DNA of 33,547 bases from an uncultured Phocaeicola sp. (GTDB lineage Bacteria > Bacteroidota > Bacteroidia > Bacteroidales > Bacteroidaceae). The stretch's first letter is position 1, and each line of letters opens with the position of its first letter. Made by a program: the position numbers and the translations under genes. Below the pieces are notes generated by a model. The model made no database searches. It saw nothing but the letters and a program-made list of their open reading frames with translations, and was not told the DNA's origin. Positions 18,919-27,298 of the stretch are shown here, piece after piece. Where the stretch lies: assembly GCA_944321335.1 (NCBI GenBank), contig CALUKX010000028.1, positions 1 to 33,547 on the forward strand. The letters run 5' to 3'.

Positions 18919-20313
18919 ATGAAATTACATAACAACTATATTGCTTTTTTGATAGCAATTTTACTAATGAATACAAACGGTTGGGCAAACAATGATATAG
19001 ACCACATAGCAAAACGTGACTCTATTTTGCAACAAATAACAGGGGCAGTACGTCCCAAACAGACATTGGATATCACATCATTCGGAGCAAAAGGTAATGG
19101 CAAGAAAGATTGCAAACCGGCTTTCGACAAGGTAATGAAACGTGCAAACCGATTGGGAGGTGCACATATAATTGTGCCTGCCGGTGAATATATAATTAAC
19201 GGGCCTATACATTTCGTCAGCAATGTATGTTTGGAGCTGCAGGAAGGAGCGACATTGAAATTTTCACCAGAGCCTCATTACTACCTACCTCTCGTAAAAA
19301 CGAGTTGGGAAGGAACATTTTTACAAAATTACAGCCCCTTCATTTATGGATATCTATTGGAAAATGTATCCATTATCGGTAAAGGCACAATCGATGGAAA
19401 TGCTTCGACAACTTTTGCTACCTGGAAAACATTACAGAAGAAAGGACAACAGTTAAGTCGTGAGATGAACCATAAAGAAATCCCTGTCACAGAACGAAAT
19501 TTCGGTGACGAATATTACCTACGTCCACAATTGATTCAGTTTTTCGATTGTAAAGGTATAACTATAGAGGATGTATTCATTACAAATGCACCTTTTTGGT
19601 GTATTCATCTATTGAAATCGGAAAACATAATCTGCCGTGGAATCCGCTATGATGCCAAACTGGTAAATAATGATGGAATTGATCCTGAATATAGCCGTAA
19701 CCTGCTGATTGAAAATATCGAATTCAATAACGGTGACGATAATGTTGCCATCAAATGTGGACGCGATAATGATGGTTGGAATACAGCGTGTCCATCAGAA
19801 AATATCATTATCCGCAATTGTAGATTCAAAGGCTTGCATGGCGTCGTACTTGGTAGTGAAATGTCTTCAGGCATACAGAATGTTTTCATCGAAAACTGCA
19901 CATATGGAGGATATTGCAAACGAGGTATTTACATCAAGACCAACCCTGACAGAGGAGGTTTCATCCGCAATATTTTTGTGAATGACTGTGAATTTGGAGA
20001 TGTGGAAGATTTGTTTTATGCCACTTCCATGTACGCTGGGGAAGGTATGGACAATACACATTTTACAGAAGTACATGATATTTATGTAAAGAATGTAAGA
20101 TGCCACGAAGCATCATCAGCAGCAATAGTACTCCAAGGGACAAAAAAACAACCTATATATAATGTAAGTTTTGAAAATGTAAATGTTGAAAAAGCCGGTA
20201 TCGGACTAAGTTTTACAAATACAGATTTCATCAATATAAAGAATTGTAATCTTGGTGGAATAGTAGGTGTACCATCTACAGCTAGTGCTAAAGACAACAT
20301 TTTCAATAAATAA
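18919..20313 (+). CDS. Glycoside hydrolase family 28 protein (polygalacturonase-like)
   Basis: 464 residues with an N-terminal signal peptide (cleavage near WAN) and a right-handed beta-helix typical of pectinases. GH28 motifs: ITSFGAKGNGKKD near the N-terminus, NNDGIDP (Asp252), GDDNVAIK (Asp273/Asp274), LHGVVLGSE (His307, equivalent of GHG) and RGIYIKT (335-341, equivalent of RIK). GH28 enzymes hydrolyse galacturonan or rhamnogalacturonan by inversion. The loop ~160-200 is long and charged. The neighbour is a rhamnogalacturonan acetylesterase-like gene, which favours pectin backbone degradation. Exact specificity is unknown. Confidence 0.92.
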   Translation: MKLHNNYIAFLIAILLMNTNGWANNDIDHIAKRDSILQQITGAVRPKQTLDITSFGAKGNGKKDCKPAFDKVMKRANRLGGAHIIVPAGEYIINGPIHFVSNVCLELQEGATLKFSPEPHYYLPLVKTSWEGTFLQNYSPFIYGYLLENVSIIGKGTIDGNASTTFATWKTLQKKGQQLSREMNHKEIPVTERNFGDEYYLRPQLIQFFDCKGITIEDVFITNAPFWCIHLLKSENIICRGIRYDAKLVNNDGIDPEYSRNLLIENIEFNNGDDNVAIKCGRDNDGWNTACPSENIIIRNCRFKGLHGVVLGSEMSSGIQNVFIENCTYGGYCKRGIYIKTNPDRGGFIRNIFVNDCEFGDVEDLFYATSMYAGEGMDNTHFTEVHDIYVKNVRCHEASSAAIVLQGTKKQPIYNVSFENVNVEKAGIGLSFTNTDFINIKNCNLGGIVGVPSTASAKDNIFNK

Positions 20314-20323
20314 TAACCGACTT

Positions 20324-20365
20324 AAAGTGCACGGAACGGATAAGCTATACTGTTCCGTGCACTTT
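20324..20365 (+). terminator. Hairpin between GH28 and the esterase gene
   Basis: A perfect 14-bp stem: AAAGTGCACGGAAC (20324-20337) pairs with GTTCCGTGCACTTT (20352-20365). The T-tract is only four bases before CATATG, so it may act as a partial terminator or processing site within a GH28-esterase transcript. Confidence 0.7.
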
Positions 20366-20382
20366 TCATATGAAACCAAACG

Positions 20383-21903
20383 ATGAAACCAAAACCAATA
20401 TTAATATCCCTCCTGATAGCAGGAATAACCTGTTCGCTACAGGCACAGAAAATAGGTGTACACACAATCGGTGATTCTACCATGGCCGACTATGCCGAAA
20501 ACACGACCCGTACACGCGGATGGGGCGAAATGTTTCAGGAATTTTTTGTCTCTGATGCCACGATATATAATTATGCCAGAGGTGGACGCAGCTCCCGCTC
20601 CTTCTATCAGGAAGGATTATGGGATAAGGTAAAAGAAGGCTTAAAGCCTGGAGATTATGTACTCATACAATTTGCCCATAATGATGAAAAAGAGAAAGGG
20701 AAAGACGGAGCAGACGGACGCGGTACTGCACCTTGGACTACATATAAATCTTATCTTGAAAAATATGTTGACGAAACCCGTACATTAGGAGGGGAACCGG
20801 TTTTCATCACTCCAATAATCCGTCGGTATTTTCAAAAAGATGGTACTATAAGTCCGAAAGGCTGCCATGATTTAAGCACAGCTCCCGATGATTCGACTTT
20901 GAATTATGTTCGGGTTATGAAACATGTTGCCCGAGAAAAAAAAGTCCCTTTGGTAGATATGACCTCCATAACTAAAGATTTCTCTGAACAATTGGGAAAA
21001 GAAGTAACAACTAAAGAGATTTACGTTCCTACAGATGGAACACATACCACTGCAACCGGCGCAGCAAATTATGCTAAACTAGCAGCCAAAGGATTGAAAG
21101 AGCGAGGTATTTTAAGCAACTATATCAAGGATAATGTTCAGTTGGTAGTCAACCCTACCCATATAGACTTCCAGACGATGTATTGTGGAGATGAATCGAC
21201 TATCTGCTTTGATGTAATAGGACTTCAATTGCATCCCAAAGAAGGAAGTGTGCACATCAAAGTTCCCCAAGGAATGACATTGACAGATATTCCACAGGAC
21301 ACTGTCGGATATAGCTCAATGGAACTACCATATACCAATGGTAAGTTATGGGGCAAAAGCTTTTATTTGAAGTTCAATCCACATACGGCAGGTGAAATAA
21401 ACGACTCGATAGTTATCAGTTATGGAACAAGTTATCGTAGTTTACCGGTATATGCAAACTGCAAGACTGTCAGTAGCAGGACTCCCCTCACCTTGCGACC
21501 TACAGGTACATCCATAAAAGGTATAATCAAGGAGGGAGAGAAATATAACATTGAAGGTAATAAATGGCCGGCCGACATTGATGAAGCAGCCAATAGATAT
21601 GTAGAGTTTATCCTCCATAATGAAAACGAGACATTGAACGTCAAGCAACTGAATCTGATTTTGGAAGGAGATATCTGCTACCGTATCGCATATGCCCGCG
21701 GCAAGGATTTCTATCCTCGCACAGACTTAGGTGAGGCGCAACGTCCTATTTCTGGAGCGCAACAACTTACACTCCCTGTAAATACAACATTAAAACCAGG
21801 CGAACAACTCAATGTACGTATTTTCCCGTGGAGCCTGAAAGAGACAGAGAACTTGAATTTTAAAATTAAAGACTGCAATTTTCAGACGTTAATCATTAAA
21901 TAG
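20383..21903 (+). CDS. SGNH/GDSL esterase, rhamnogalacturonan acetylesterase (CE12)-like
   Basis: 506 residues with a signal peptide (LLIAGITCSLQAQ). The N-terminal ~245 residues carry the SGNH blocks: GDSTM with nucleophile Ser32, GGRSSRS (oxyanion Gly), QFAHND with Asn100, and DGTHTT with Asp218/His221. The GDST and DxxH spacing is typical of CE12 rhamnogalacturonan acetylesterases, which remove acetyl groups from pectin. The C-terminal half (about 250-506) holds beta-sandwich-like segments of no recognised family. It follows the GH28 gene by 69 bases, consistent with joint attack on acetylated pectin. Confidence 0.9.
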   Translation: MKPKPILISLLIAGITCSLQAQKIGVHTIGDSTMADYAENTTRTRGWGEMFQEFFVSDATIYNYARGGRSSRSFYQEGLWDKVKEGLKPGDYVLIQFAHNDEKEKGKDGADGRGTAPWTTYKSYLEKYVDETRTLGGEPVFITPIIRRYFQKDGTISPKGCHDLSTAPDDSTLNYVRVMKHVAREKKVPLVDMTSITKDFSEQLGKEVTTKEIYVPTDGTHTTATGAANYAKLAAKGLKERGILSNYIKDNVQLVVNPTHIDFQTMYCGDESTICFDVIGLQLHPKEGSVHIKVPQGMTLTDIPQDTVGYSSMELPYTNGKLWGKSFYLKFNPHTAGEINDSIVISYGTSYRSLPVYANCKTVSSRTPLTLRPTGTSIKGIIKEGEKYNIEGNKWPADIDEAANRYVEFILHNENETLNVKQLNLILEGDICYRIAYARGKDFYPRTDLGEAQRPISGAQQLTLPVNTTLKPGEQLNVRIFPWSLKETENLNFKIKDCNFQTLIIK

Positions 21904-21956
21904 AATTAGTCCTGCTATTTATATAAATTCAAAAGGACTTCAGATCCAAATAAAAT

Positions 21957-21997
21957 AAGCTTCCGAAACATCCATTGAAAGATTGTTTCGGAAGCTT
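21957..21997. terminator. Bidirectional terminator between the esterase and Nfn-like gene
   Basis: A perfect 14-bp stem: AAGCTTCCGAAACA (21957-21970) pairs with TGTTTCGGAAGCTT (21984-21997); the genes on each side converge. The adjacent T-runs are weak. Confidence 0.8.
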
Positions 21998-22013
21998 GTT
22001 ATATTCAAGAGTC

Positions 22014-24308
22014 TTATTTACCACGCAATTGTTTGTCCATAGCAGCGGCCGCACGACGGCCATCTCCCATTGCAAGGATTACTGTTGCTCCACCACGTAC
22101 AATATCCCCCCCAGCATAGATTGTAGGGATAGATGATTGCATATCCTCATTTACAGCAATTGTACCCTTACGTCCCAATTCCAAACCTGGGATAGAATGC
22201 GGAACAATCGGATTTGGGGAAACACCCACACTCACAATAGCCATATCAATATCAATGGTTTCAATAGCTCCCGGAATAGGAACAGGACTGCGACGTCCAG
22301 ATGCATCAGGTTCACCCAATTCCATCTTCTGCAAAACAACCTGTTTTACACGTCCCTTTTCATCAGCGATATATTCAATCGGATTATGTAAAGTAAGGAA
22401 TTCTACCCCCTCTTCTTTTGCATGTTTAACTTCTTCCAGACGAGCCGGCATTTCAGCTTCCGAACGACGATAGATAATCATCGCCTTTTCAGCTCCCAAA
22501 CGGCGTGCCGTACGGACAGAATCCATTGCTGTATTACCACCACCGATTACTGCCACACGTTTACCGAAGGTAACCGGAGTGTCAGAATCCTCACTCGCAG
22601 CATCCATCAGATTAACACGTGTAAGATATTCGTTTGATGACATGATATTGATTGAGTTTTCACCCGGGATATTCATAAAGTTGGGAAGTCCAGCACCCGA
22701 AGCGACAAATACACCTTTGTAACCTTCCTTCTCCAAATCTTCTACACTGATGGTCTTGCCGATAATACAATCCTTCACAAATTGTACACCCATTTTCGAC
22801 AAGTTATCGATTTCTACATCCACAATCTTATTCGGCAGACGGAATTCAGGAATACCATATTTCAATACACCACCAATTTCATGCAAAGCTTCGAAGACTG
22901 TAACTTCATATCCCATCTTAGCCATATCACCTGCAAAAGACAGACCTGCAGGTCCCGATCCGACAACAGCCACTTTAATACCATTCTTTGCCGCAATCTC
23001 CGGAACTGAAATCTGTCCGCTTTCACGTTCGTAATCGGCTGCAAAACGTTCCAGATAACCGATTGCCACAGCTTCATGTCCCATCTTCAGATGGATACAC
23101 TTCGATTCACATTGCTTTTCCTGCGGACAAACACGACCACAAACTGCCGGTAAGGCACTGGTTTGTTTCAAGACACGAGCCGCTTCAAGAAACTCGCCAC
23201 GTTCAATATTCTTTATGAATCCAGGAATGTTGATACCAACAGGACAACCTTCCATACAAGAAGGATTCGCACAATCAAGACAACGTTTCGCTTCAGTCAG
23301 GGCCTGTTCTTCATTCAGACCAAGATTTACTTCCTCCTTACGGCTATGAGAACGATATTCAGGATCAAGCTCGTTCATCTTAACACGAGGGATTGCTGTA
23401 CGCTCTTTCGGTTTCATTGCTTTACGTAAAGCCTCACGCCACGGAGCATTACGGTCGTCAGCAGCTTTCACCGCTTCACAAACCATCGGTTTCTCGTCAA
23501 GCTTATGGATTTCTTCACGTTCGATATCCTTAAACGCTCCCATACGTTTCAACATTTCATCGAAATCCACCTGATGACCGTCGAATTCCGGACCATCTAC
23601 ACATACGAACTTAGTCTTGCCCCCTACTGTGATACGGCAAGCACCGCACATACCAGTACCATCCACCATAATGGTATTCAGAGAAACATCAGTAGGTATA
23701 TCATATTTCTTTGTCAACAGACAAACAAATTTCATCATAATAGCAGGACCGATAGCAAAGCATTTATCAACCTTTTCACGCTTGATAACCTCTTCAACAC
23801 CTTCGGTCACCAAACCTTTCTTTCCGTAAGAACCATCATCAGTCATAACAATTACTTCATCAGAACTTTCGCGCATTTCCTTTTCTAAGATGATCAGTTC
23901 TTTAGTACGACCGGCAAGCACAGTAATCACACGATTACCAGCCGCTTTCAATGCTTGCACAATAGGCAACATAGGAGCCACCCCAACGCCTCCTCCAGCA
24001 CAAACCACTGTACCAAAGTTTTCGATATGAGTAGCTTTGCCCAACGGCCCTACTACATCGGTAATGTAATCACCTTCATTCAATTCACACAAACGTGTAG
24101 AAGAAAGACCTACCTCCTGTACCACCAAAGTAATAGTTCCTTTTACAGGATCGGCTGCAGCAATGGTCAAAGGCATACGCTCTCCCTTCTCACCCACTCG
24201 AACAATCACAAAATGTCCGGCTTTACGCGACTTTGCAATAAGAGGAGCCTCAATCACCAGTTTGAAGACTTTCTCTGAAAAGTGTTCTTTTGAAATAATT
24301 TTATTCAT
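22014..24308 (-). CDS. Fused NfnA/NfnB-like flavoprotein (FNR domain + glutamate synthase small-subunit-like domain)
   Basis: 764 residues. Residues 1-275 are a ferredoxin-NADP reductase/PyrK-like module: flavin motif RMPLT (44-48), NAD(P)-binding CAGGGVGVAPMLP, and a [2Fe-2S] site with Cys221, Cys224 and Cys236 plus nearby Asp216. Residues ~300-764 resemble the GltD/GltA small subunit of glutamate synthase, with cysteines 343, 346, 351, 355 and 390, 394, 400, 404 for two [4Fe-4S] clusters, a FAD motif VGSGPAGLS (449-457) and a later NADP-type VIGGGNTAMDS. In some bacteria the two halves are separate NfnA and NfnB, an electron-bifurcating NADH-dependent ferredoxin:NADP oxidoreductase. A glutamate synthase subunit role is the main alternative. 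It diverges from a 2-oxoacid:ferredoxin oxidoreductase operon, favouring ferredoxin coupling. Confidence 0.88.
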   Translation of the reverse strand: MNKIISKEHFSEKVFKLVIEAPLIAKSRKAGHFVIVRVGEKGERMPLTIAAADPVKGTITLVVQEVGLSSTRLCELNEGDYITDVVGPLGKATHIENFGTVVCAGGGVGVAPMLPIVQALKAAGNRVITVLAGRTKELIILEKEMRESSDEVIVMTDDGSYGKKGLVTEGVEEVIKREKVDKCFAIGPAIMMKFVCLLTKKYDIPTDVSLNTIMVDGTGMCGACRITVGGKTKFVCVDGPEFDGHQVDFDEMLKRMGAFKDIEREEIHKLDEKPMVCEAVKAADDRNAPWREALRKAMKPKERTAIPRVKMNELDPEYRSHSRKEEVNLGLNEEQALTEAKRCLDCANPSCMEGCPVGINIPGFIKNIERGEFLEAARVLKQTSALPAVCGRVCPQEKQCESKCIHLKMGHEAVAIGYLERFAADYERESGQISVPEIAAKNGIKVAVVGSGPAGLSFAGDMAKMGYEVTVFEALHEIGGVLKYGIPEFRLPNKIVDVEIDNLSKMGVQFVKDCIIGKTISVEDLEKEGYKGVFVASGAGLPNFMNIPGENSINIMSSNEYLTRVNLMDAASEDSDTPVTFGKRVAVIGGGNTAMDSVRTARRLGAEKAMIIYRRSEAEMPARLEEVKHAKEEGVEFLTLHNPIEYIADEKGRVKQVVLQKMELGEPDASGRRSPVPIPGAIETIDIDMAIVSVGVSPNPIVPHSIPGLELGRKGTIAVNEDMQSSIPTIYAGGDIVRGGATVILAMGDGRRAAAAMDKQLRGK

Positions 24309-24367
24309 TTCTATCGATAATAAGTTAGTTATTTACTAAATTCTATAGTCGTTTGATATCCAATATG

Positions 24368-24375
24368 CAAAGTTA
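24368..24375 (-). promoter_or_regulatory. -7 promoter element of the Nfn-like gene
   Basis: The minus strand reads TAACTTTG (TAnnTTTG), preceded after about 20 bases by CTTG, a 3/4 match to the -33 TTTG. The leader is about 60 bases. Confidence 0.5.
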
Positions 24376-24622
24376 TGATTTAAAATGACAGCAACCAAGA
24401 ATTGGTAGAAAATTCCATTGATAAATAATCAACAATACGGCTAAATGCTATCATTTATTCAATCAGCGAGCTATAAGTTGCATACACAACATTTTCAAAT
24501 AAAACGAAATTTACCAATCATAACTATATTGAATATCAACAAATTACACAATACAATAAAAATATTTTCTATTTTTTCCTATGATTTTACCTTAAAAATC
24601 CGATTCCATAAAAAATAAATTT
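24376..24622. other. AT-rich divergent intergenic region
   Basis: It lies between the Nfn-like gene and the 2-oxoacid oxidoreductase operon and is very AT-rich. No RNA gene, riboswitch fold or coding frame was recognised. Shared regulation of both sides from here is possible. Confidence 0.4.
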
Positions 24623-24630
24623 TATCTTTG
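24623..24630 (+). promoter_or_regulatory. -7 promoter element of the 2-oxoacid oxidoreductase operon
   Basis: TATCTTTG matches TAnnTTTG, 24 bases before the ATG of the TPR gene at 24655. Confidence 0.55.
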
Positions 24631-24654
24631 CCATCATCAAAATGATTTCATACC

Positions 24655-24933
24655 ATGATTGAAAGCCTTAAGGAAATTAGAGAACAGATAGGCAGCGGAC
24701 AAGCAGAAAATGCAATTGCCCTGTTGAATCAACTTATAAACACCCATCCTGAACTAGCAGCCGAAGCTTACTATCTCCGTGGTAACGCCTATCGAAAGAT
24801 GGGTGATTGGCAAGGTGCACTCAACAGCTATCAGGAAGCTATCGAGCTAAATCCTGAAAGCCCTGCTGCAGAAGCACGGAACATGGTCATGGACATCTTG
24901 AATTTTTATAATAAAGATATGTTTAATCAATAA
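24655..24933 (+). CDS. Small TPR-repeat protein
   Basis: 92 residues, no signal peptide. Two tetratricopeptide-like helical hairpins are visible, the clearest being AEAYYLRGNAYRKMGDWQGA followed by LNSYQEAIELNPESPAA. TPRs mediate protein-protein contacts. It is the first gene of the operon, 14 bases ahead of the ferredoxin subunit, so it may help assemble or scaffold the oxidoreductase; that role is inferred from position only. Confidence 0.85.
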   Translation: MIESLKEIREQIGSGQAENAIALLNQLINTHPELAAEAYYLRGNAYRKMGDWQGALNSYQEAIELNPESPAAEARNMVMDILNFYNKDMFNQ

Positions 24934-24947
24934 GATAACTGACTTTT

Positions 24948-25178
24948 ATGGCTAAAATGAAAGGCGTAGTAATAGTGAACACAGAACGCTGCAAAGGATG
25001 TAACCTATGCGTAGTAGCTTGTCCATTGCATGTGCTATCACTTACCGCCAAAGTAAATCAAAAAGGATATAACTATGTACAGCAGGTTGTAGAAAATACA
25101 TGTAACGGATGTTCATCGTGTGCAATCGTTTGCCCGGACGCTTGTCTGACCGTGTACAGAGCTAAATGTGAAGAATAA
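24948..25178 (+). CDS. Ferredoxin-type delta subunit of 2-oxoacid:ferredoxin oxidoreductase
   Basis: 76 residues with two complete [4Fe-4S] motifs, CKGCNLCVVACP and CNGCSSCAIVCP. In KorD/VorD/PorD-type subunits these clusters pass electrons from the thiamine-diphosphate site to external ferredoxin. Its place directly before the alpha subunit fits this role. Confidence 0.92.
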   Translation: MAKMKGVVIVNTERCKGCNLCVVACPLHVLSLTAKVNQKGYNYVQQVVENTCNGCSSCAIVCPDACLTVYRAKCEE

Positions 25179-25212
25179 CAAAGTGCTTGAAAGCAAAATA
25201 AGAAGAGAAATT

Positions 25213-26295
25213 ATGGCAGAAGAAGTAGTTTTAATGAAAGGTAACGAAGCCATCGCCCATGCCGCTATCCGGTTTGGTGTTGACGGTTATTTCGGATATC
25301 CTATCACTCCCCAATCAGAAGTATTGGAAACTCTCGCCGAACAGAAGCCTTGGGAAACTACCGGTATGGTCGTGCTCCAGGCAGAAAGTGAAGTAGCAGC
25401 AATTAATATGGTATATGGAGGCGCCGGCTCAGGCAAGATGGTTATGACATCATCTTCCAGTCCGGGTGTAAGCCTCAAGCAGGAAGGTATCTCTTATATC
25501 GCTGGTGCCGAACTGCCGTGTCTCGTTGTAAACGTGATGCGTGGTGGTCCAGGGTTGGGTACTATACAGCCAAGTCAGGCAGATTATTTCCAGGCAACCA
25601 AAGGAGGTGGGCATGGTGATTACCATCTGATTACATTGGCTCCGGCTTCAGTTCAGGAAATGGCCGATTTTGTAGGTCTTGCTTTTGAATTGGCTTTCAA
25701 ATATCGAAATCCGGCCATGATTCTTGCCGACGGTGTTATCGGTCAAATGATGGAAAAAGTAGTTTTACCTGAACCTCGTCCACGCCGTACAGAAGAAGAA
25801 ATCATCAAACAATGTCCTTGGGCTACTACAGGATGTAAAGGTCGTAAACCCAATATTATCACATCATTGGAGCTTGACCCTGCAATCATGGAGAAACGTA
25901 ACCTACACATGCAGGCCAAATATGAAGAGATTCAAGCTAAAGAATACCGATATGAAGAAATAGACTGCAATGACGCAGAATATTTAATCGTTGCCTTTGG
26001 CTCGTGCGCCCGCATCGCCCAGAAAGCAATGGAACATGCCCGTGAAGAAGGGGTTAAAGTCGGATTGTTCCGCCCGATCACCCTATGGCCGTTCCCAAGC
26101 AAACCACTGGCAGACAGAGCAAAGCAGGTAAAAGGTATCCTTGTGGTCGAATTAAACAGCGGACAAATGATTGAGGATGTACAATTAGCTGTAAAATGCA
26201 GTGTTCCAGTTGAACATTTCGGACGTCTTGGTGGTATTGTCCCTGATCCGGACGAAGTCATTGATGCATTGAAAAACAAACTTATCAAGAAATAA
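25213..26295 (+). CDS. vorB: 2-oxoacid:ferredoxin oxidoreductase alpha subunit (VorB/KorA-type)
   Basis: 360 residues. It begins MAEEVVLMKGNEAIAHAAIRFG, the usual VorB/KorA start; an in-frame upstream GTG overlapping the ferredoxin gene is less likely, and AGAAGAGAAA just before the ATG at 25213 is purine-rich. Diagnostic segments: GYPITPQSEVLE, TSSSSPGVSLKQEG, MRGGPGLGTIQPSQADY and VAFGSCARIA. The enzyme makes acyl-CoA from a 2-oxoacid with ferredoxin reduction, or runs in reverse. The family does not distinguish 2-oxoglutarate from branched-chain 2-oxoacids; in Bacteroidales a reductive 2-oxoglutarate synthase role feeding glutamate is plausible. Confidence 0.9.
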   Translation: MAEEVVLMKGNEAIAHAAIRFGVDGYFGYPITPQSEVLETLAEQKPWETTGMVVLQAESEVAAINMVYGGAGSGKMVMTSSSSPGVSLKQEGISYIAGAELPCLVVNVMRGGPGLGTIQPSQADYFQATKGGGHGDYHLITLAPASVQEMADFVGLAFELAFKYRNPAMILADGVIGQMMEKVVLPEPRPRRTEEEIIKQCPWATTGCKGRKPNIITSLELDPAIMEKRNLHMQAKYEEIQAKEYRYEEIDCNDAEYLIVAFGSCARIAQKAMEHAREEGVKVGLFRPITLWPFPSKPLADRAKQVKGILVVELNSGQMIEDVQLAVKCSVPVEHFGRLGGIVPDPDEVIDALKNKLIKK

Positions 26296-26300
26296 TTTGT

Positions 26301-26477
26301 ATGGATAATATAGATAGAATCAGAGTCGTCCTGAATGTCATTTTCATGATTGGAGCTGTTGCTTCATTCATCTTATATTTCGCTTTAGGCGACGACAAAA
26401 CCATTTTCTTTTATGTTTGCGGAGCATCACTTTTCATAAAGATGATGGAATTTGTTTTCCGTTTCTTTCTACGTTAA
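26301..26477 (+). CDS. Small two-helix membrane protein within the oxidoreductase operon
   Basis: A 58-residue open frame with ATG at 26301, five bases after the alpha-subunit stop, ending 18 bases before the beta-subunit ATG. It encodes two hydrophobic segments (VVLNVIFMIGAVASFILYFA and IFFYVCGASLFIKMMEFVF) separated by GDDKT, with a basic C-terminus (RFFLR). It is short but fills the only gap between alpha and beta exactly, which argues for a real gene. No family name is known to me. A membrane anchor or accessory role for the complex is a guess. Confidence 0.7.
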   Translation: MDNIDRIRVVLNVIFMIGAVASFILYFALGDDKTIFFYVCGASLFIKMMEFVFRFFLR

Positions 26478-26495
26478 TCACAAGGAGGAAAAACT

Positions 26496-27269
26496 ATGAC
26501 AAAAGAAGATATAATAAAACCTGAAAATCTGGTGTACCAGAAACCTCGACTTTTGAACGATAATCCAATGCATTATTGCCCGGGATGTTCCCATGGAGTG
26601 GTGCATAAACTGGTAGCTGAGGTCATTGAAGAAATGGGTATGACAGAAAAGGCTATCGGTATCAGTCCTGTAGGTTGTGCTGTATTCATGTACAACTATC
26701 TTGACATAGATTGTCAGGAAGCAGCTCATGGTCGTGCACCAGCATTGGCCGGAGCAATCAAACGTTTATGGCCGGATCGTTTGGTGTTCACTTATCAGGG
26801 AGACGGTGACCTGGCGTGTATTGGTACAGCCGAAACCATCCACTCACTGAACCGTGGTGATAATATTACAATCATCTTCATCAACAATGCAATCTATGGT
26901 ATGACAGGCGGTCAGATGGCTCCGACAACCCTAGTAGGGATGAAAACAGCGACATGTCCTTATGGTCGTGACCCTGAAATTCACGGTTATCCGATGAAGA
27001 TGACAGAAATTGCAGCAACTCTGAGAGGAACATGTTATGTTACACGTCAATCGGTACATACTGTAGCAGCCATTCGTAAGGCAAAGAAGGCTATCCGTAA
27101 AGCGTTCGAGAACTCAATGCAAGGGAAAGGATCAAATTTGGTGGAGATTGTATCAACCTGTAGTTCCGGTTGGAAAATGACTCCAGAGAAAGCCAACAAA
27201 TGGATGGAAGAGAACATGTTCCCATTCTACCCTTTGGGCGACCTGAAAGATACTACCGTAGAGAAATAA
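26496..27269 (+). CDS. 2-oxoacid:ferredoxin oxidoreductase beta subunit (thiamine-diphosphate-binding)
   Basis: 257 residues carrying the ThDP/Mg signature GDGDLACIGTAETIHSLNRG followed by the NNAIYGMTGGQ motif. HYCPGCSHG near the N-terminus and the later CPYGRD segment are typical of KorB/VorA beta subunits, whose cysteines bind an iron-sulfur cluster. AAGGAGGAAAAACT upstream is an unusually good Shine-Dalgarno sequence for this phylum. It pairs with the alpha subunit upstream and gamma subunit downstream. Confidence 0.93.
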   Translation: MTKEDIIKPENLVYQKPRLLNDNPMHYCPGCSHGVVHKLVAEVIEEMGMTEKAIGISPVGCAVFMYNYLDIDCQEAAHGRAPALAGAIKRLWPDRLVFTYQGDGDLACIGTAETIHSLNRGDNITIIFINNAIYGMTGGQMAPTTLVGMKTATCPYGRDPEIHGYPMKMTEIAATLRGTCYVTRQSVHTVAAIRKAKKAIRKAFENSMQGKGSNLVEIVSTCSSGWKMTPEKANKWMEENMFPFYPLGDLKDTTVEK

Positions 27270-27298
27270 CTTAATTGTTGACCATTAAAAAAGAAAAT

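Noticed and set aside
18919-21903. A complete polysaccharide utilisation locus
   Set aside because: No SusC/SusD pair, hybrid two-component system or ECF sigma/anti-sigma pair is seen around the pectin enzymes.
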